This document shows positions 45,395 to 52,547 of a stretch of 64,000 bases of DNA, one piece after another (within the stretch, counting starts at the first letter, position 1; the number at the start of each line of letters is the position of its first letter). The DNA comes from an uncultured Clostridia bacterium (GTDB taxonomy: Bacteria > Bacillota > Clostridia > TANB77 > CAG-508). The notes below the pieces were generated by a model. It searched no databases. It saw nothing but the letters and a program-made list of their open reading frames with translations, and was not told the origin of the DNA. Location: assembly GCA_947573445.1 (NCBI GenBank), contig CANPFR010000004.1, forward strand, positions 62,001 to 126,000. Direction: 5' to 3'. The position numbers and the translations under genes are program-made.

Positions 45395-46347
45395 TGGCTT
45401 ATAATCACAAACAAGTAATGGTCGATAGACCATCCAGATTAACTTCTGGTCATAGAATGTGTGCTGGATGTGGTGCTCCAGCTGTCGCAAGAACGATTCT
45501 TCGTGCTGTCAAATCAGAAGATCATGTTGTTGTATCAAATGCAACTGGATGTATGGAAGTTTCTACCTTCTTATATCCTTACACAGCATGGACCGATTCT
45601 TTTATCCATACTGCTTTTGAAAATGCTGCAGCAACCTTATCTGGTGTTGAAGCAGCTTATAAATCAATGAAACTAACTGGAAAATTACCAGAAGAAAAAG
45701 ATACTAAATTCATCGCATTTGGTGGCGATGGTGGAACTTACGATATTGGATTACAAAGTTTATCTGGTGCCATGGAACGTGGCCACGATATGGTTTATGT
45801 TTGCTATGACAATGGAGCTTACATGAACACAGGTATTCAACGTTCCTCTGCCACACCAAAATTTGCAGACACAACAACAACACCTGCTGGAAAAGTCATT
45901 CCAGGAAAAATGCAACCTAGAAAAGATTTAACAAAAATCATGGTAGGACATCATTTACCATATGTTGCCCAAACTTTAGCTTTGAACAATTTCAAAGATT
46001 TATATGAAAAATCAGAAAAAGCAATTTATACCAAAGGTGCTTGTTTCCTAAATGTGCTTGCTCCTTGCCCACGTGGTTGGGGCTATGCAACAGAAGATTT
46101 AATGGAAATTAACAAACTAGCTGTTGAAACATGCTACTGGCCTTTGTATGAAGTAATTGACGGTGTTTATAAAATTTCCTATAAACCAACCAATAAACTT
46201 CCAATTGAAGAGTTTTTGAGACCACAAAAAAGATTTAAGCATATGTTTAAACCAGGAAATGAATGGATGATCCAAGAATTCCAAGATGAAGTTGACACCA
46301 GATGGCAAGAATTACTGGATTTAGAAGAAATCACCAACAAAGCCTAG
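45394..46347 (+). CDS. porB: pyruvate:ferredoxin oxidoreductase, beta subunit
   Basis: 317 aa. Thiamine-diphosphate-binding beta subunit. ATG 45394 overlaps the porA stop; upstream codons in frame lie inside porA. A Cys motif CAGCGAPAVARTI binds part of the proximal cluster. The ThDP motif is AFGGDGGTYDIG and QSLSGAMERGHDMVYVCYDN. The family insertion TPAGKVIPGKMQPRKDLTKI and the end with PRGWGYATEDL are present. Last gene of the operon, followed by a strong terminator. Confidence 0.96.
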   Translation: MAYNHKQVMVDRPSRLTSGHRMCAGCGAPAVARTILRAVKSEDHVVVSNATGCMEVSTFLYPYTAWTDSFIHTAFENAAATLSGVEAAYKSMKLTGKLPEEKDTKFIAFGGDGGTYDIGLQSLSGAMERGHDMVYVCYDNGAYMNTGIQRSSATPKFADTTTTPAGKVIPGKMQPRKDLTKIMVGHHLPYVAQTLALNNFKDLYEKSEKAIYTKGACFLNVLAPCPRGWGYATEDLMEINKLAVETCYWPLYEVIDGVYKISYKPTNKLPIEEFLRPQKRFKHMFKPGNEWMIQEFQDEVDTRWQELLDLEEITNKA

Positions 46348-46373
46348 AAATTGGGAAACTCTACCTAGCTATT

Positions 46374-46412
46374 ACGAGTGAAATTTTAAGCAATGCTTAA
46401 AATTTCACTCGT
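46374..46412 (+). terminator. terminator of the por operon
   Basis: Perfect long stem (ACGAGTGAAATTTTAAGCA and its complement, 46374-46412) followed by TCTCTTTTTT. Confidence 0.9.
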
Positions 46413-46459
46413 TCTCTTTTTTAGAAAATAGTGCTTTTGGTCCATGAGAACTTCTTTTT

Positions 46460-47464
46460 TTAGTAATACATTCCTGTCACATTATGAAATAGTTCTTCAC
46501 TGTATTTTTTTATTTCTAGCAAATTTAACATATTATATTTTTCTTTCACTTTCACAAAATATTCTTCCATATCTTTTTTCGAAATAATATGACTAGACTT
46601 TTCATCTATCCCAAAACCTCTCCTCGATTTAATCCATGGCGTTTCATAGTGCGTCATTTTTTCTAATGCTTTTCCATTATAAAATCCAAAACATCTTATA
46701 ATGGTATCAATTAGTTCCCTTTTTTCCTCATCAATGATTTCATCTACGTCATCAATTATCTGAATCTCAATATTGGAAGAACCAAATTTTTTATATTTAT
46801 TATAAATTTTTGTATAAACTGGGCCATGTACCCATGCTTCACAATCCTCTTTAAATAACGTTTCTCCGAAAAAACTCATATAAAAAGCTTGTGCATAATA
46901 TAAAATTTTTTGCAAAGCAAGTGGTGTTATTTCTTGGCAAGTTTTTATGATGTACTCAGCAATTAAATCAATGTCTTCCTCTTCCACATGACCGTTTTTC
47001 CTCAAACAACCAATTGCATTTTTGGCAGAACGGTAAGCTTTTTGAGTTATATTTTCTCGATTTTTTTCTAAAATTCTTTCCATATCATTCATATCTTTTA
47101 ATATATGGTATAATTTATCAGAGTAAATTTGAGTTGGCACATCGCCATTCATGTATCGAATAATCGTCGATTCTCCCCATCCTAGAAGCTTGGCTAATGG
47201 TTTTTTTCCGATTTTATATTTGGTTAAAATTTCATTGATTTCATCTATTTTTATGATATGTTCAGCAGTTCTGTAGGCATCATCGATTCTTTTTAAATTT
47301 TCATCTTCTATTTCATTTACTGTAACCTCTTGGTCACAATTCTTACAATACGCAATAAGTCTTTTGTATTGGTATTCCTTCTCATGTATTTCAATATTTT
47401 CTTCCTTTTCTTTAGCATTATAGTTTGTCATTTTATCACAATTTTCACAATAACCTTTACTCAT
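46460..47464 (-). CDS. antitoxin with zinc-ribbon, HTH and PanA/DUF4065-like domain
   Basis: 334 aa. Residues 1-50 are a zinc-ribbon (CENC at 6-9, CKNC at 40-43), as in MqsA-type antitoxins. Residues ~75-115 form an HTH with KKPLAKLLGWGESTIIRYMN. Residues ~185-310 match the DUF4065/SocA/Panacea domain (LALQKILYYAQAFYMSFFGE, DCEAWVHGPVYTKIYNKYKK). It lies 11 nt after the putative toxin gene. The expected role is to neutralise that toxin and repress the operon through the 26-bp palindrome at 47932. The domain order is known for the family; the pairing is inferred from the operon. Confidence 0.85.
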   Translation of the reverse strand: MSKGYCENCDKMTNYNAKEKEENIEIHEKEYQYKRLIAYCKNCDQEVTVNEIEDENLKRIDDAYRTAEHIIKIDEINEILTKYKIGKKPLAKLLGWGESTIIRYMNGDVPTQIYSDKLYHILKDMNDMERILEKNRENITQKAYRSAKNAIGCLRKNGHVEEEDIDLIAEYIIKTCQEITPLALQKILYYAQAFYMSFFGETLFKEDCEAWVHGPVYTKIYNKYKKFGSSNIEIQIIDDVDEIIDEEKRELIDTIIRCFGFYNGKALEKMTHYETPWIKSRRGFGIDEKSSHIISKKDMEEYFVKVKEKYNMLNLLEIKKYSEELFHNVTGMYY

Positions 47465-47475
47465 TTTTTCTCTCC

Positions 47476-47874
47476 TTATATAAATAACTTTTTCATTAAC
47501 CTATTGGGCTTATGAAATGATATGATTACTGTATAATCCTCTTTTTTTATGGCTATTTTAATATATACTGATACTTTTTCCAATATTCCCCAATTATCTA
47601 ATTCATACTTTTTAGTAAAAATATAGAGTTTTTCTCCCTGATTGTTATTGTCATCTACAGAATAGCAAAAATCTGAAACCTGCATTTCCAAAAGCATTTG
47701 CATTTGTTTTTTCTGACTCAAATGATACTTTTGTAAAAATTCTCTATTTTCTTTTCTATTCCTATTTTGTGAAATTATAAATTTTTTCATTCTTACCATT
47801 TGCTTGAATTTTCTTAAGAAATCCCAAATTTCGTCTTCTGTGTGATTCAAATATTTCTGTGGTTTGTTATGCAT
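47476..47874 (-). CDS. putative MqsR-like toxin
   Basis: 132 aa from ATG 47874 (a TTG three nt upstream is also possible; AAAGGAG at 8-11 nt). Basic and helical at first (FLRKFKQMVRMKKFIISQNR), then LSQKKQMQMLLEMQVSDFCY, and strands with KVSVYIKIAIKKEDYTVIIS, then FHKPN at the end. The arrangement L-x-DF-x(n)-V-Y-x-K-I-x-I-x(n)-V-I-S-F-H resembles the RelE-fold mRNA interferase MqsR. The assignment is based on this resemblance and on the MqsA-like zinc-ribbon of its neighbour. The toxin gene comes first, as in mqsRA. Activity not proven. Confidence 0.6.
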   Translation of the reverse strand: MHNKPQKYLNHTEDEIWDFLRKFKQMVRMKKFIISQNRNRKENREFLQKYHLSQKKQMQMLLEMQVSDFCYSVDDNNNQGEKLYIFTKKYELDNWGILEKVSVYIKIAIKKEDYTVIISFHKPNRLMKKLFI

Positions 47875-47931
47875 CAATTATTTGGCTCCTTTCATTTTTA
47901 TCACAATTTACATCTCTTTTTTCTTTTTCAC

Positions 47932-47981
47932 AAAATAGTATCAATTGATACTATTTTATAGTACTGAAGTAGATTTGTCAA
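47932..47981 (-). promoter_or_regulatory. promoter and 26-bp palindromic operator of the toxin-antitoxin pair
   Basis: TTGACA (minus strand, 47981-47976), a 17-bp spacer and TAAAAT (47958-47953). A perfect 26-bp palindrome (47932-47957, centre CAATTG, ends AAAATAGTAT / ATACTATTTT) overlaps the -10 box and the start of transcription. Confidence 0.8.
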
Positions 47982-48193
47982 TATTTAAAAAAATATTCTA
48001 TTTTATCATTATCTTTTGGACAATTGGAAATCGGAAAATTTATTGGAATCTAAATAAATTTGTGAAAGAAAAAATAAGAAAGAATTAAATCTATGCTTGT
48101 CTGTTTATAAAAACAAGAATGATGTATCTTGCGTTTTCTTTTCGACATTCATTGTTTTGAATCAAAATGAATCATTTTTATCCTTTTACAAAC
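47982..48193. other. intergenic region between toxin promoter and ferredoxin terminator
   Basis: No supported gene. A hairpin at about 48149-48173 (ATTCATTNTTTGA / TCAAAATGAAT) is followed by a T-run on the plus strand. The plus-strand open frame 48097-48405 is an antisense shadow of the ferredoxin gene. Confidence 0.4.
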
Positions 48194-48238
48194 AAAAAAT
48201 GAGATTTGAATTACTCTTTTCATTTAAATCTCATTTTT
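48194..48238 (-). terminator. terminator of the ferredoxin gene
   Basis: Stem AAAAATGAGATTT / AAATCTCATTTTT with an 18-nt loop, 16 nt after the ferredoxin stop codon. Confidence 0.8.
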
Positions 48239-48253
48239 CAACTTTTTGTATTT

Positions 48254-48433
48254 TTAGACTTTGCTATCATCGACAGGTGCCTCAACTGGGCAAACTCCTG
48301 CACACGTTCCGCATGCAATGCATACGTTTTCGTCTATTTTATATTTATCGTCTCCTTGTGAAATACAACTTACTGGACATGCTCCTGCACATGCTCCACA
48401 ACTAATACATTTATCTGTAATTTTATAGGCCAT
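48254..48433 (-). CDS. 2[4Fe-4S] ferredoxin, 59 aa
   Basis: Clostridial-type ferredoxin that carries electrons at low potential, for example from the por enzyme. Two cluster motifs: CISCGACAGACP and CIACGTCAGVCP, starting MAYKITDK and ending VEAPVDDSKV. The length (59 aa) fits the small bacterial ferredoxins. AAGGGAGGAAAG precedes the ATG. Own promoter (48464-48491) and terminator. Confidence 0.95.
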   Translation of the reverse strand: MAYKITDKCISCGACAGACPVSCISQGDDKYKIDENVCIACGTCAGVCPVEAPVDDSKV

Positions 48434-48463
48434 GTTTCTTTCCTCCCTTTTAATATTTATTTT

Positions 48464-48491
48464 ATTATATCAAAATTTTGGAAATTGTCAA
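48464..48491 (-). promoter_or_regulatory. promoter of the ferredoxin gene
   Basis: TTGACA, a 16-bp spacer and TATAAT on the minus strand. Confidence 0.8.
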
Positions 48492-48505
48492 TTACTTTTT
48501 AGGAA

Positions 48506-48562
48506 TTAATTTTGATAGACTAAAACTTCTATTCCGAAACATCGAATTTTTTCTTTTTTCAT
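48506..48562 (-). CDS. possible 18-aa peptide
   Basis: AAAGGAGGGCAGCG followed by ATG: MKKEKIRCFGIEVLVYQN and a stop. The SD site is among the best in the region, which is the main argument for translation. It lies between the pilin-like gene and the ferredoxin on the same strand, and overlaps the ferredoxin promoter at its 3' side. Basic start, one Cys, hydrophobic end. Could be a leader peptide or a small regulatory or secreted peptide. No family known. Confidence 0.35.
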   Translation of the reverse strand: MKKEKIRCFGIEVLVYQN

Positions 48563-48649
48563 ACGCTGCCCTCCTTTACTTTTTTATTTAAATAGTATTA
48601 TATTTCTACATCTCTTTCTATCTTTACAGGGCAATTTTTTATAATATCT

Positions 48650-50267
48650 CTAATAAGTCTTTCCTGTTAAATTTTCTTCGCTACACCAGATTTCGTAGAT
48701 ATAGTTAGGAGTATAAGTATATGTGCCATCACCAAATGCAACATAATTAGTCTCTTCAGGAACTTTAATACTTTTAGCAGCTAATATTGTATTACTGCAT
48801 CCAAAACTGCTCAAATAACCGCTCTTTTAGTGAACTACCTTCTTTTTCTTTTTTTAGTTGTACATATCCATAATCAGTACCATTTTGTGAATAAAAAGTT
48901 ACATATTTTTCCCAACATTCTGGTTCAACTTGTATAATATAAGTTGTATTTGGGGTATCACAATCCGCATATGATACATAATTTTTATCATATACTTCCT
49001 TACTTGGTGTCATCAAATCTCCAGTCGTTGGTCCTGTACACTCTATACTACTGTCATATGCATATGCTTTTATGTCTTTTATCTCTGAACTTCCATGCAT
49101 ATTTTCTGATTTTGCTTTCAACAACCCATCTCCAGGATAATTTATTTCAATGATTCCAGTATATTTTATCCAATTTTCTCCACCATCTACACTATAATAA
49201 TTGGTTATATCTGAATCATTTTCTATTTCTATTCTTACACGGTCCCCTAATGCACAATTTATTGTGCAATTCATCACACTATAATAGGTTAAAATTGGAT
49301 ATTCTAATGCTGTTTTCTGGATATTTTCTTCCAATGGTGTCATAACCGTCACTGGTGGAAGTGGAAGTCCAGTTGTTGTAACAGTTATTTCGTCAGAAAT
49401 CAAAGACTGACCATTATATAGAATTTGCACTCTTACCACATATTCTGTGCGTTTCGTTAGCCCTTCTATCGTATAACTTTTTTCCTCAATATTCGTTGCT
49501 TTCGCCTCTGTTCCTAAATAATATGTGTAAGTTATGTTCTCTCCTTGCGGATAATCATTTTCTACATTGATTGTAAATGCTGTTCCAATATTATTGGTAA
49601 TCTTAATACGTGGTTTATCAATTATCTGATTTACTTCCACAATAGACTTATTTTTTCTTCCGCTACCTCCCACGGCCATAAATATGTAGCTTGCATTTTG
49701 ATTGGTTGTGTACACATATACTTTTTCTGTTTCTGCATCTGTTGTCATACTTTTCAAAGTCACACCTTCTGGCACTGAAATGCTTACACTTCCTTCTGGG
49801 ATGGTTGCTCTTACTTGAATTTCTATTTCAGCATTTTCTCCTTCTAATACATACCCTTCTGTTATCACTTCTGCCGTGATTTCTGGCTTAATTCCCCCTA
49901 CTTTTGATTCAATTTGGACTACGCATTTTTCATCCACTGTGAATATATAATCTTTGTATTCTCCTTCTATTCCCTTTTCGTCATCATTTAAACTACAAAT
50001 GCAGTCTTTCAGACTTTTAGGAAGCTCTTCTGCTATATATTTTACATCAAAACTTTTTCCTTGCTCGACCGCCTCCATTCTTAGTTTGCTAATTTCTAGA
50101 TTTAGTTCTTCTTCTATGGCTGATTCTTGCGTCTTATTCACTGCTGTGCTCGCTTTGTTCAAAATCCCCTCACCTCCTGTAATGAGATTTAGACTAATTC
50201 CTGCTAAAATCAATAACACAATAATTGTGATGACTAGAGCAATTAAAGTAATTCCTTTTTTATTCAT
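48650..50267 (-). CDS. pseudopilin-like surface protein, read through one +1 shift at CGG
   Basis: About 538 aa when joined. The start at 50267 (MNKKGITLIAL) follows AGGAGGGAG. The N-terminus KKGITLIALVITIIVLLILA is a type IV prepilin-like signal (cleavage after Gly) without the usual Glu5. A helical stalk, then Ig/fibronectin-like domains follow: EITAEVITEGYVLEGENAEI, YTYYLGTEAKATNIEEKSYT and EYVVRVQILYNG. The first frame reaches CGG at 48821-48819 (KE-CGG) and ends 8 codons later. Dropping the C gives GYLSSFGCSNTILAAKSIKV and 56 further codons to a stop at 48650, with a second Cys in EIWCSEEN. The joined tail completes the protein. Exported by a type II/IV-pilus-like system. Confidence 0.75.
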
Positions 50268-50298
50268 TTTCTCCCTCCTAGAAAATATTTGTATATGC

Positions 50299-50341
50299 AA
50301 AAAAGATACGTCACGAACTATATTTATAAAGTATCTTTTTT
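50299..50341 (-). terminator. terminator after the 20-aa peptide unit
   Basis: Stem AAAAAAGATAC / GTATCTTTTTT with a 21-nt loop, and T-runs on both strands. It separates the peptide unit from the pilin-like gene. Confidence 0.65.
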
Positions 50342-50463
50342 CAATATATCTATTTTATTTTAGCTTATAAAACTACATGTGTGTGTCAGATTATCGAACA
50401 AAAACGCAATCCTCCCCACATATTGCTCCATTAAATTTTTCCCACGCCCTCTAAAGAGAATCT

Positions 50464-50526
50464 CTATACAGTATCAAGGCTTTCAGCGTTTGGCATAAAG
50501 TTTAATTTTTTCTTTGTTTTCTTCAT
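50464..50526 (-). CDS. 20-aa basic peptide with its own promoter and terminator
   Basis: ATG 50526 after AAGGGAGAAAA: MKKTKKKLNFMPNAESLDTV, then TAG. A clear promoter lies 50 nt upstream (50578-50606) and a hairpin terminator downstream (50299-50341), so a short transcript of about 270 nt is predicted. The peptide has a Lys-rich head and a polar tail ending AESLDTV, somewhat like the leader part of small bacterial peptide precursors, but no core peptide follows the stop codon. About 120 nt of untranslated RNA lie behind it. It may be a small protein or a dual-function RNA. Function unknown. Confidence 0.45.
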   Translation of the reverse strand: MKKTKKKLNFMPNAESLDTV

Positions 50527-50577
50527 TTTTTCTCCCTTATAAACTATTTTTGTAGTGTACGTTTCATTTCTATTTTT

Positions 50578-50606
50578 ATTATAAATTATATTTTCCGTCT
50601 TGGCAA
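50578..50606 (-). promoter_or_regulatory. promoter of the 20-aa peptide unit
   Basis: TTGCCA, a 17-bp spacer and TATAAT on the minus strand. Confidence 0.65.
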
Positions 50607-50687
50607 GAGATTTTAGAAAATGTAATGAAATTGTAATATGGTCCAACCTATCTGAAAATAACTTCTCTATTTCCGAAAATTCCCTAC

Positions 50688-50716
50688 TTGACTTTTTCTA
50701 GCTGTCATGATATAGT
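50688..50716 (+). promoter_or_regulatory. promoter of the 95-aa hypothetical gene
   Basis: TTGACT, a 17-bp spacer ending CATGA (extended -10) and TATAGT on the plus strand. Confidence 0.8.
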
Positions 50717-50761
50717 AAGTTCACTTTATTTTAATAAACTATTTTTTAAGGAGGCAACAAG

Positions 50762-51049
50762 ATGAAATTGGCAAAAGAAGCGCAGAAAATTTTCACTCCA
50801 CACAAAAAATTGGTCGTCCAGATCAAGAAAAATGCTGTTAATCCCTTCGATTCGACTGCATTTGAGAAGTTTTTAGAAATGCGAAAACGACGGCCCAAAT
50901 ATCAGCTTTACATTCATCTAAGAAATCATTATATGACCTTTTCTTGCCCAGATGATAAGTATTTTGAATCAGTCTATTTTCCGATTGATAACAAATTATG
51001 GGTGGAAATTTTCGATATTTTCGAAATCGTAACAGAGAAAAAAAGATAA
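50762..51049 (+). CDS. hypothetical protein, 95 aa
   Basis: AAGGAGG lies 8 nt before the ATG. The first part is basic and helical (MKLAKEAQKIFTPHKKLVVQ), then FDSTAFEKFLEMRKRRPKYQ and a beta-rich C-terminal half with aromatic residues (YIHLRNHYMTFSCPDDKYFE). Soluble. It has one in-frame CGG (codon 44) followed by C, which must be sense, so it groups with the other atypical small genes. A minus-strand promoter of the shared type lies behind it (51118-51146) and would give antisense RNA. Not recognised. Confidence 0.6.
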   Translation: MKLAKEAQKIFTPHKKLVVQIKKNAVNPFDSTAFEKFLEMRKRRPKYQLYIHLRNHYMTFSCPDDKYFESVYFPIDNKLWVEIFDIFEIVTEKKR

Positions 51050-51054
51050 TTTTT

Positions 51055-51092
51055 AGTGGCCCCAAAAGAACGTTTTTCGGGCCACTTTTCTT
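51055..51092 (+). terminator. terminator of the 95-aa hypothetical gene
   Basis: Stem AGTGGCCC / GGGCCACT with an AT-rich loop, then TTTTCTTCTTTT, 6 nt after the stop codon. Confidence 0.85.
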
Positions 51093-51117
51093 CTTTTATA
51101 AATAATCCCTATCTTTT

Positions 51118-51146
51118 AGGATAGCATAATTATGTAAATTTGTCAA
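51118..51146 (-). promoter_or_regulatory. shared-type promoter pointing into the antisense of 50762-51049
   Basis: TTGACA, a 17-bp spacer with TTTACATAATTATGC, and TATCCT on the minus strand. The spacer resembles those of the shared group. No minus-strand gene with a start site lies downstream until the peptide unit. Confidence 0.5.
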
Positions 51147-51240
51147 TAAAGTGAGACTGTTGAAGAACTTGCTTATCCTGGATTGACAATGATTTTGTCA
51201 ACCATTAGCTCCCCTTTAAGAAACAGAACCTAACCCTTTT

Positions 51241-52521
51241 TTATTGGTGTTGCAATAATCTTTTGGCAATCTTTTTTACTTGTTTCATCACTACTTTTTC
51301 ATTTAAATTCCTCATTTTTCGATTTTGCATGATGAGATTTCCATCAATCATAACAGAATCAACATCTGCACCGTTTGCAGAATAAACAATATTAGCACAA
51401 ACATCATTTTCGGGACAAAGATGAAGTTTATCGGTTTTGATGAATATCATATCTGCTTTTTTGCCTGGTTCAATGGTTCCAATTTCGTTTTCCATTCCAA
51501 GTACTTTCGCCCCTTCTATGGTAGCCATTTTTAAAATATCGTAAGCAGTAATCGAAGCTGGCTTTTTGGTACTTACTTTTTGCAAATAAGCTGCTGTTTT
51601 CATTTCTTCGAACATATCTAATGTTGAAGTACTACCAATTCCATCTGTTCCTAAGCCCACTGTAATTCCATTTTTGCGAAGCTTGACAACATCGCATATG
51701 CCAGAAGATAATTTACAATTGCTAATTGGATTATGAGCAATTCCTCCTTTGATGTTTTTCAAAATCTTGATATCATTATCTGAAATATAAATTCCATTTG
51801 CTAAAATAACAGGTACTTCAAAAACACCTAAATCATTCAAATATTCTGCACTACGTTTGTCATAACGCTCATAAATCTTTTTTTCTTCATCAATCGTTTC
51901 CGACAAATGAATATGTAATCCTGTATTCAACTCTTTTGCTAAATCAACACATAATTTAATTGTATCTGGATTACAAGTGTAGGGTGCATGTGGTGATGTA
52001 AAAATCTTTATTTTACTGCCTGGAACATTATATTTTTTGGCATATTCCCTGGTTCTTTCCGCTTTATCGCAAATCGCATCATCTGTCATACACCAAGCAA
52101 CTACAGCTCTTAAGCCAGTTGCTTCAATCGCTTCAATTACTTTATTCATACCAAAATACATATCATTACATGTTGTCGTTCCAGATTTTATCATTTCCAA
52201 ACATGACAAATAAGAGTTCCAGTAAATATCATCTGGTTCCAGTTGATCTTCTACAGGAAAAATCACATTTTCTAGCCAATCCATTAGCTTTCTGTCATCT
52301 TTATAGCCCCTAAAAATACTCATCGCTAAATGCGTATGAGTATTTACTAATCCTGGCATAACAATCATATTTTTGGCATTTATTTTTTCTTCCGTTTCTT
52401 CCTCTATTTCTGGTTCTATTTTTTCGATAATATTATCTTTTATTAGTATATCTGCTTTTTTGATATCAGCTGAATCACCTATCATATCTAATATATAAGC
52501 ATTTTTTATTAATTTTTTCAT
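51241..52521 (-). CDS. mtaD: 5-methylthioadenosine/S-adenosylhomocysteine deaminase
   Basis: 426 aa. Amidohydrolase that converts SAH or MTA to the inosine form. The start at 52521 (MKKLIKNAYILDMIG) follows AAGGGG. Metal-binding motifs: VMPGLVNTHTHLAMSIFRGY, SPHAPYTCNPDTIK, GLHIHLSETIDEE, GIAHNPISNCKLSSGI and GLGTDGIGSTSTLDMFEEMK. The closing part (GTIEPGKKADMIFIKTD) is typical of ATZ/TRZ-type enzymes. It lies 26 nt after ricT at the end of a long operon that starts with the histidine kinase. The exact nucleoside substrate is not certain from sequence. Confidence 0.88.
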   Translation of the reverse strand: MKKLIKNAYILDMIGDSADIKKADILIKDNIIEKIEPEIEEETEEKINAKNMIVMPGLVNTHTHLAMSIFRGYKDDRKLMDWLENVIFPVEDQLEPDDIYWNSYLSCLEMIKSGTTTCNDMYFGMNKVIEAIEATGLRAVVAWCMTDDAICDKAERTREYAKKYNVPGSKIKIFTSPHAPYTCNPDTIKLCVDLAKELNTGLHIHLSETIDEEKKIYERYDKRSAEYLNDLGVFEVPVILANGIYISDNDIKILKNIKGGIAHNPISNCKLSSGICDVVKLRKNGITVGLGTDGIGSTSTLDMFEEMKTAAYLQKVSTKKPASITAYDILKMATIEGAKVLGMENEIGTIEPGKKADMIFIKTDKLHLCPENDVCANIVYSANGADVDSVMIDGNLIMQNRKMRNLNEKVVMKQVKKIAKRLLQHQ

Positions 52522-52547
52522 GATTATACCCCTTGTGATTATTTTTG

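Noticed and set aside
48097..48405. 102-codon plus-strand open frame
   Set aside because: Antisense to the ferredoxin gene and its terminator; the Cys motifs are on the other strand.
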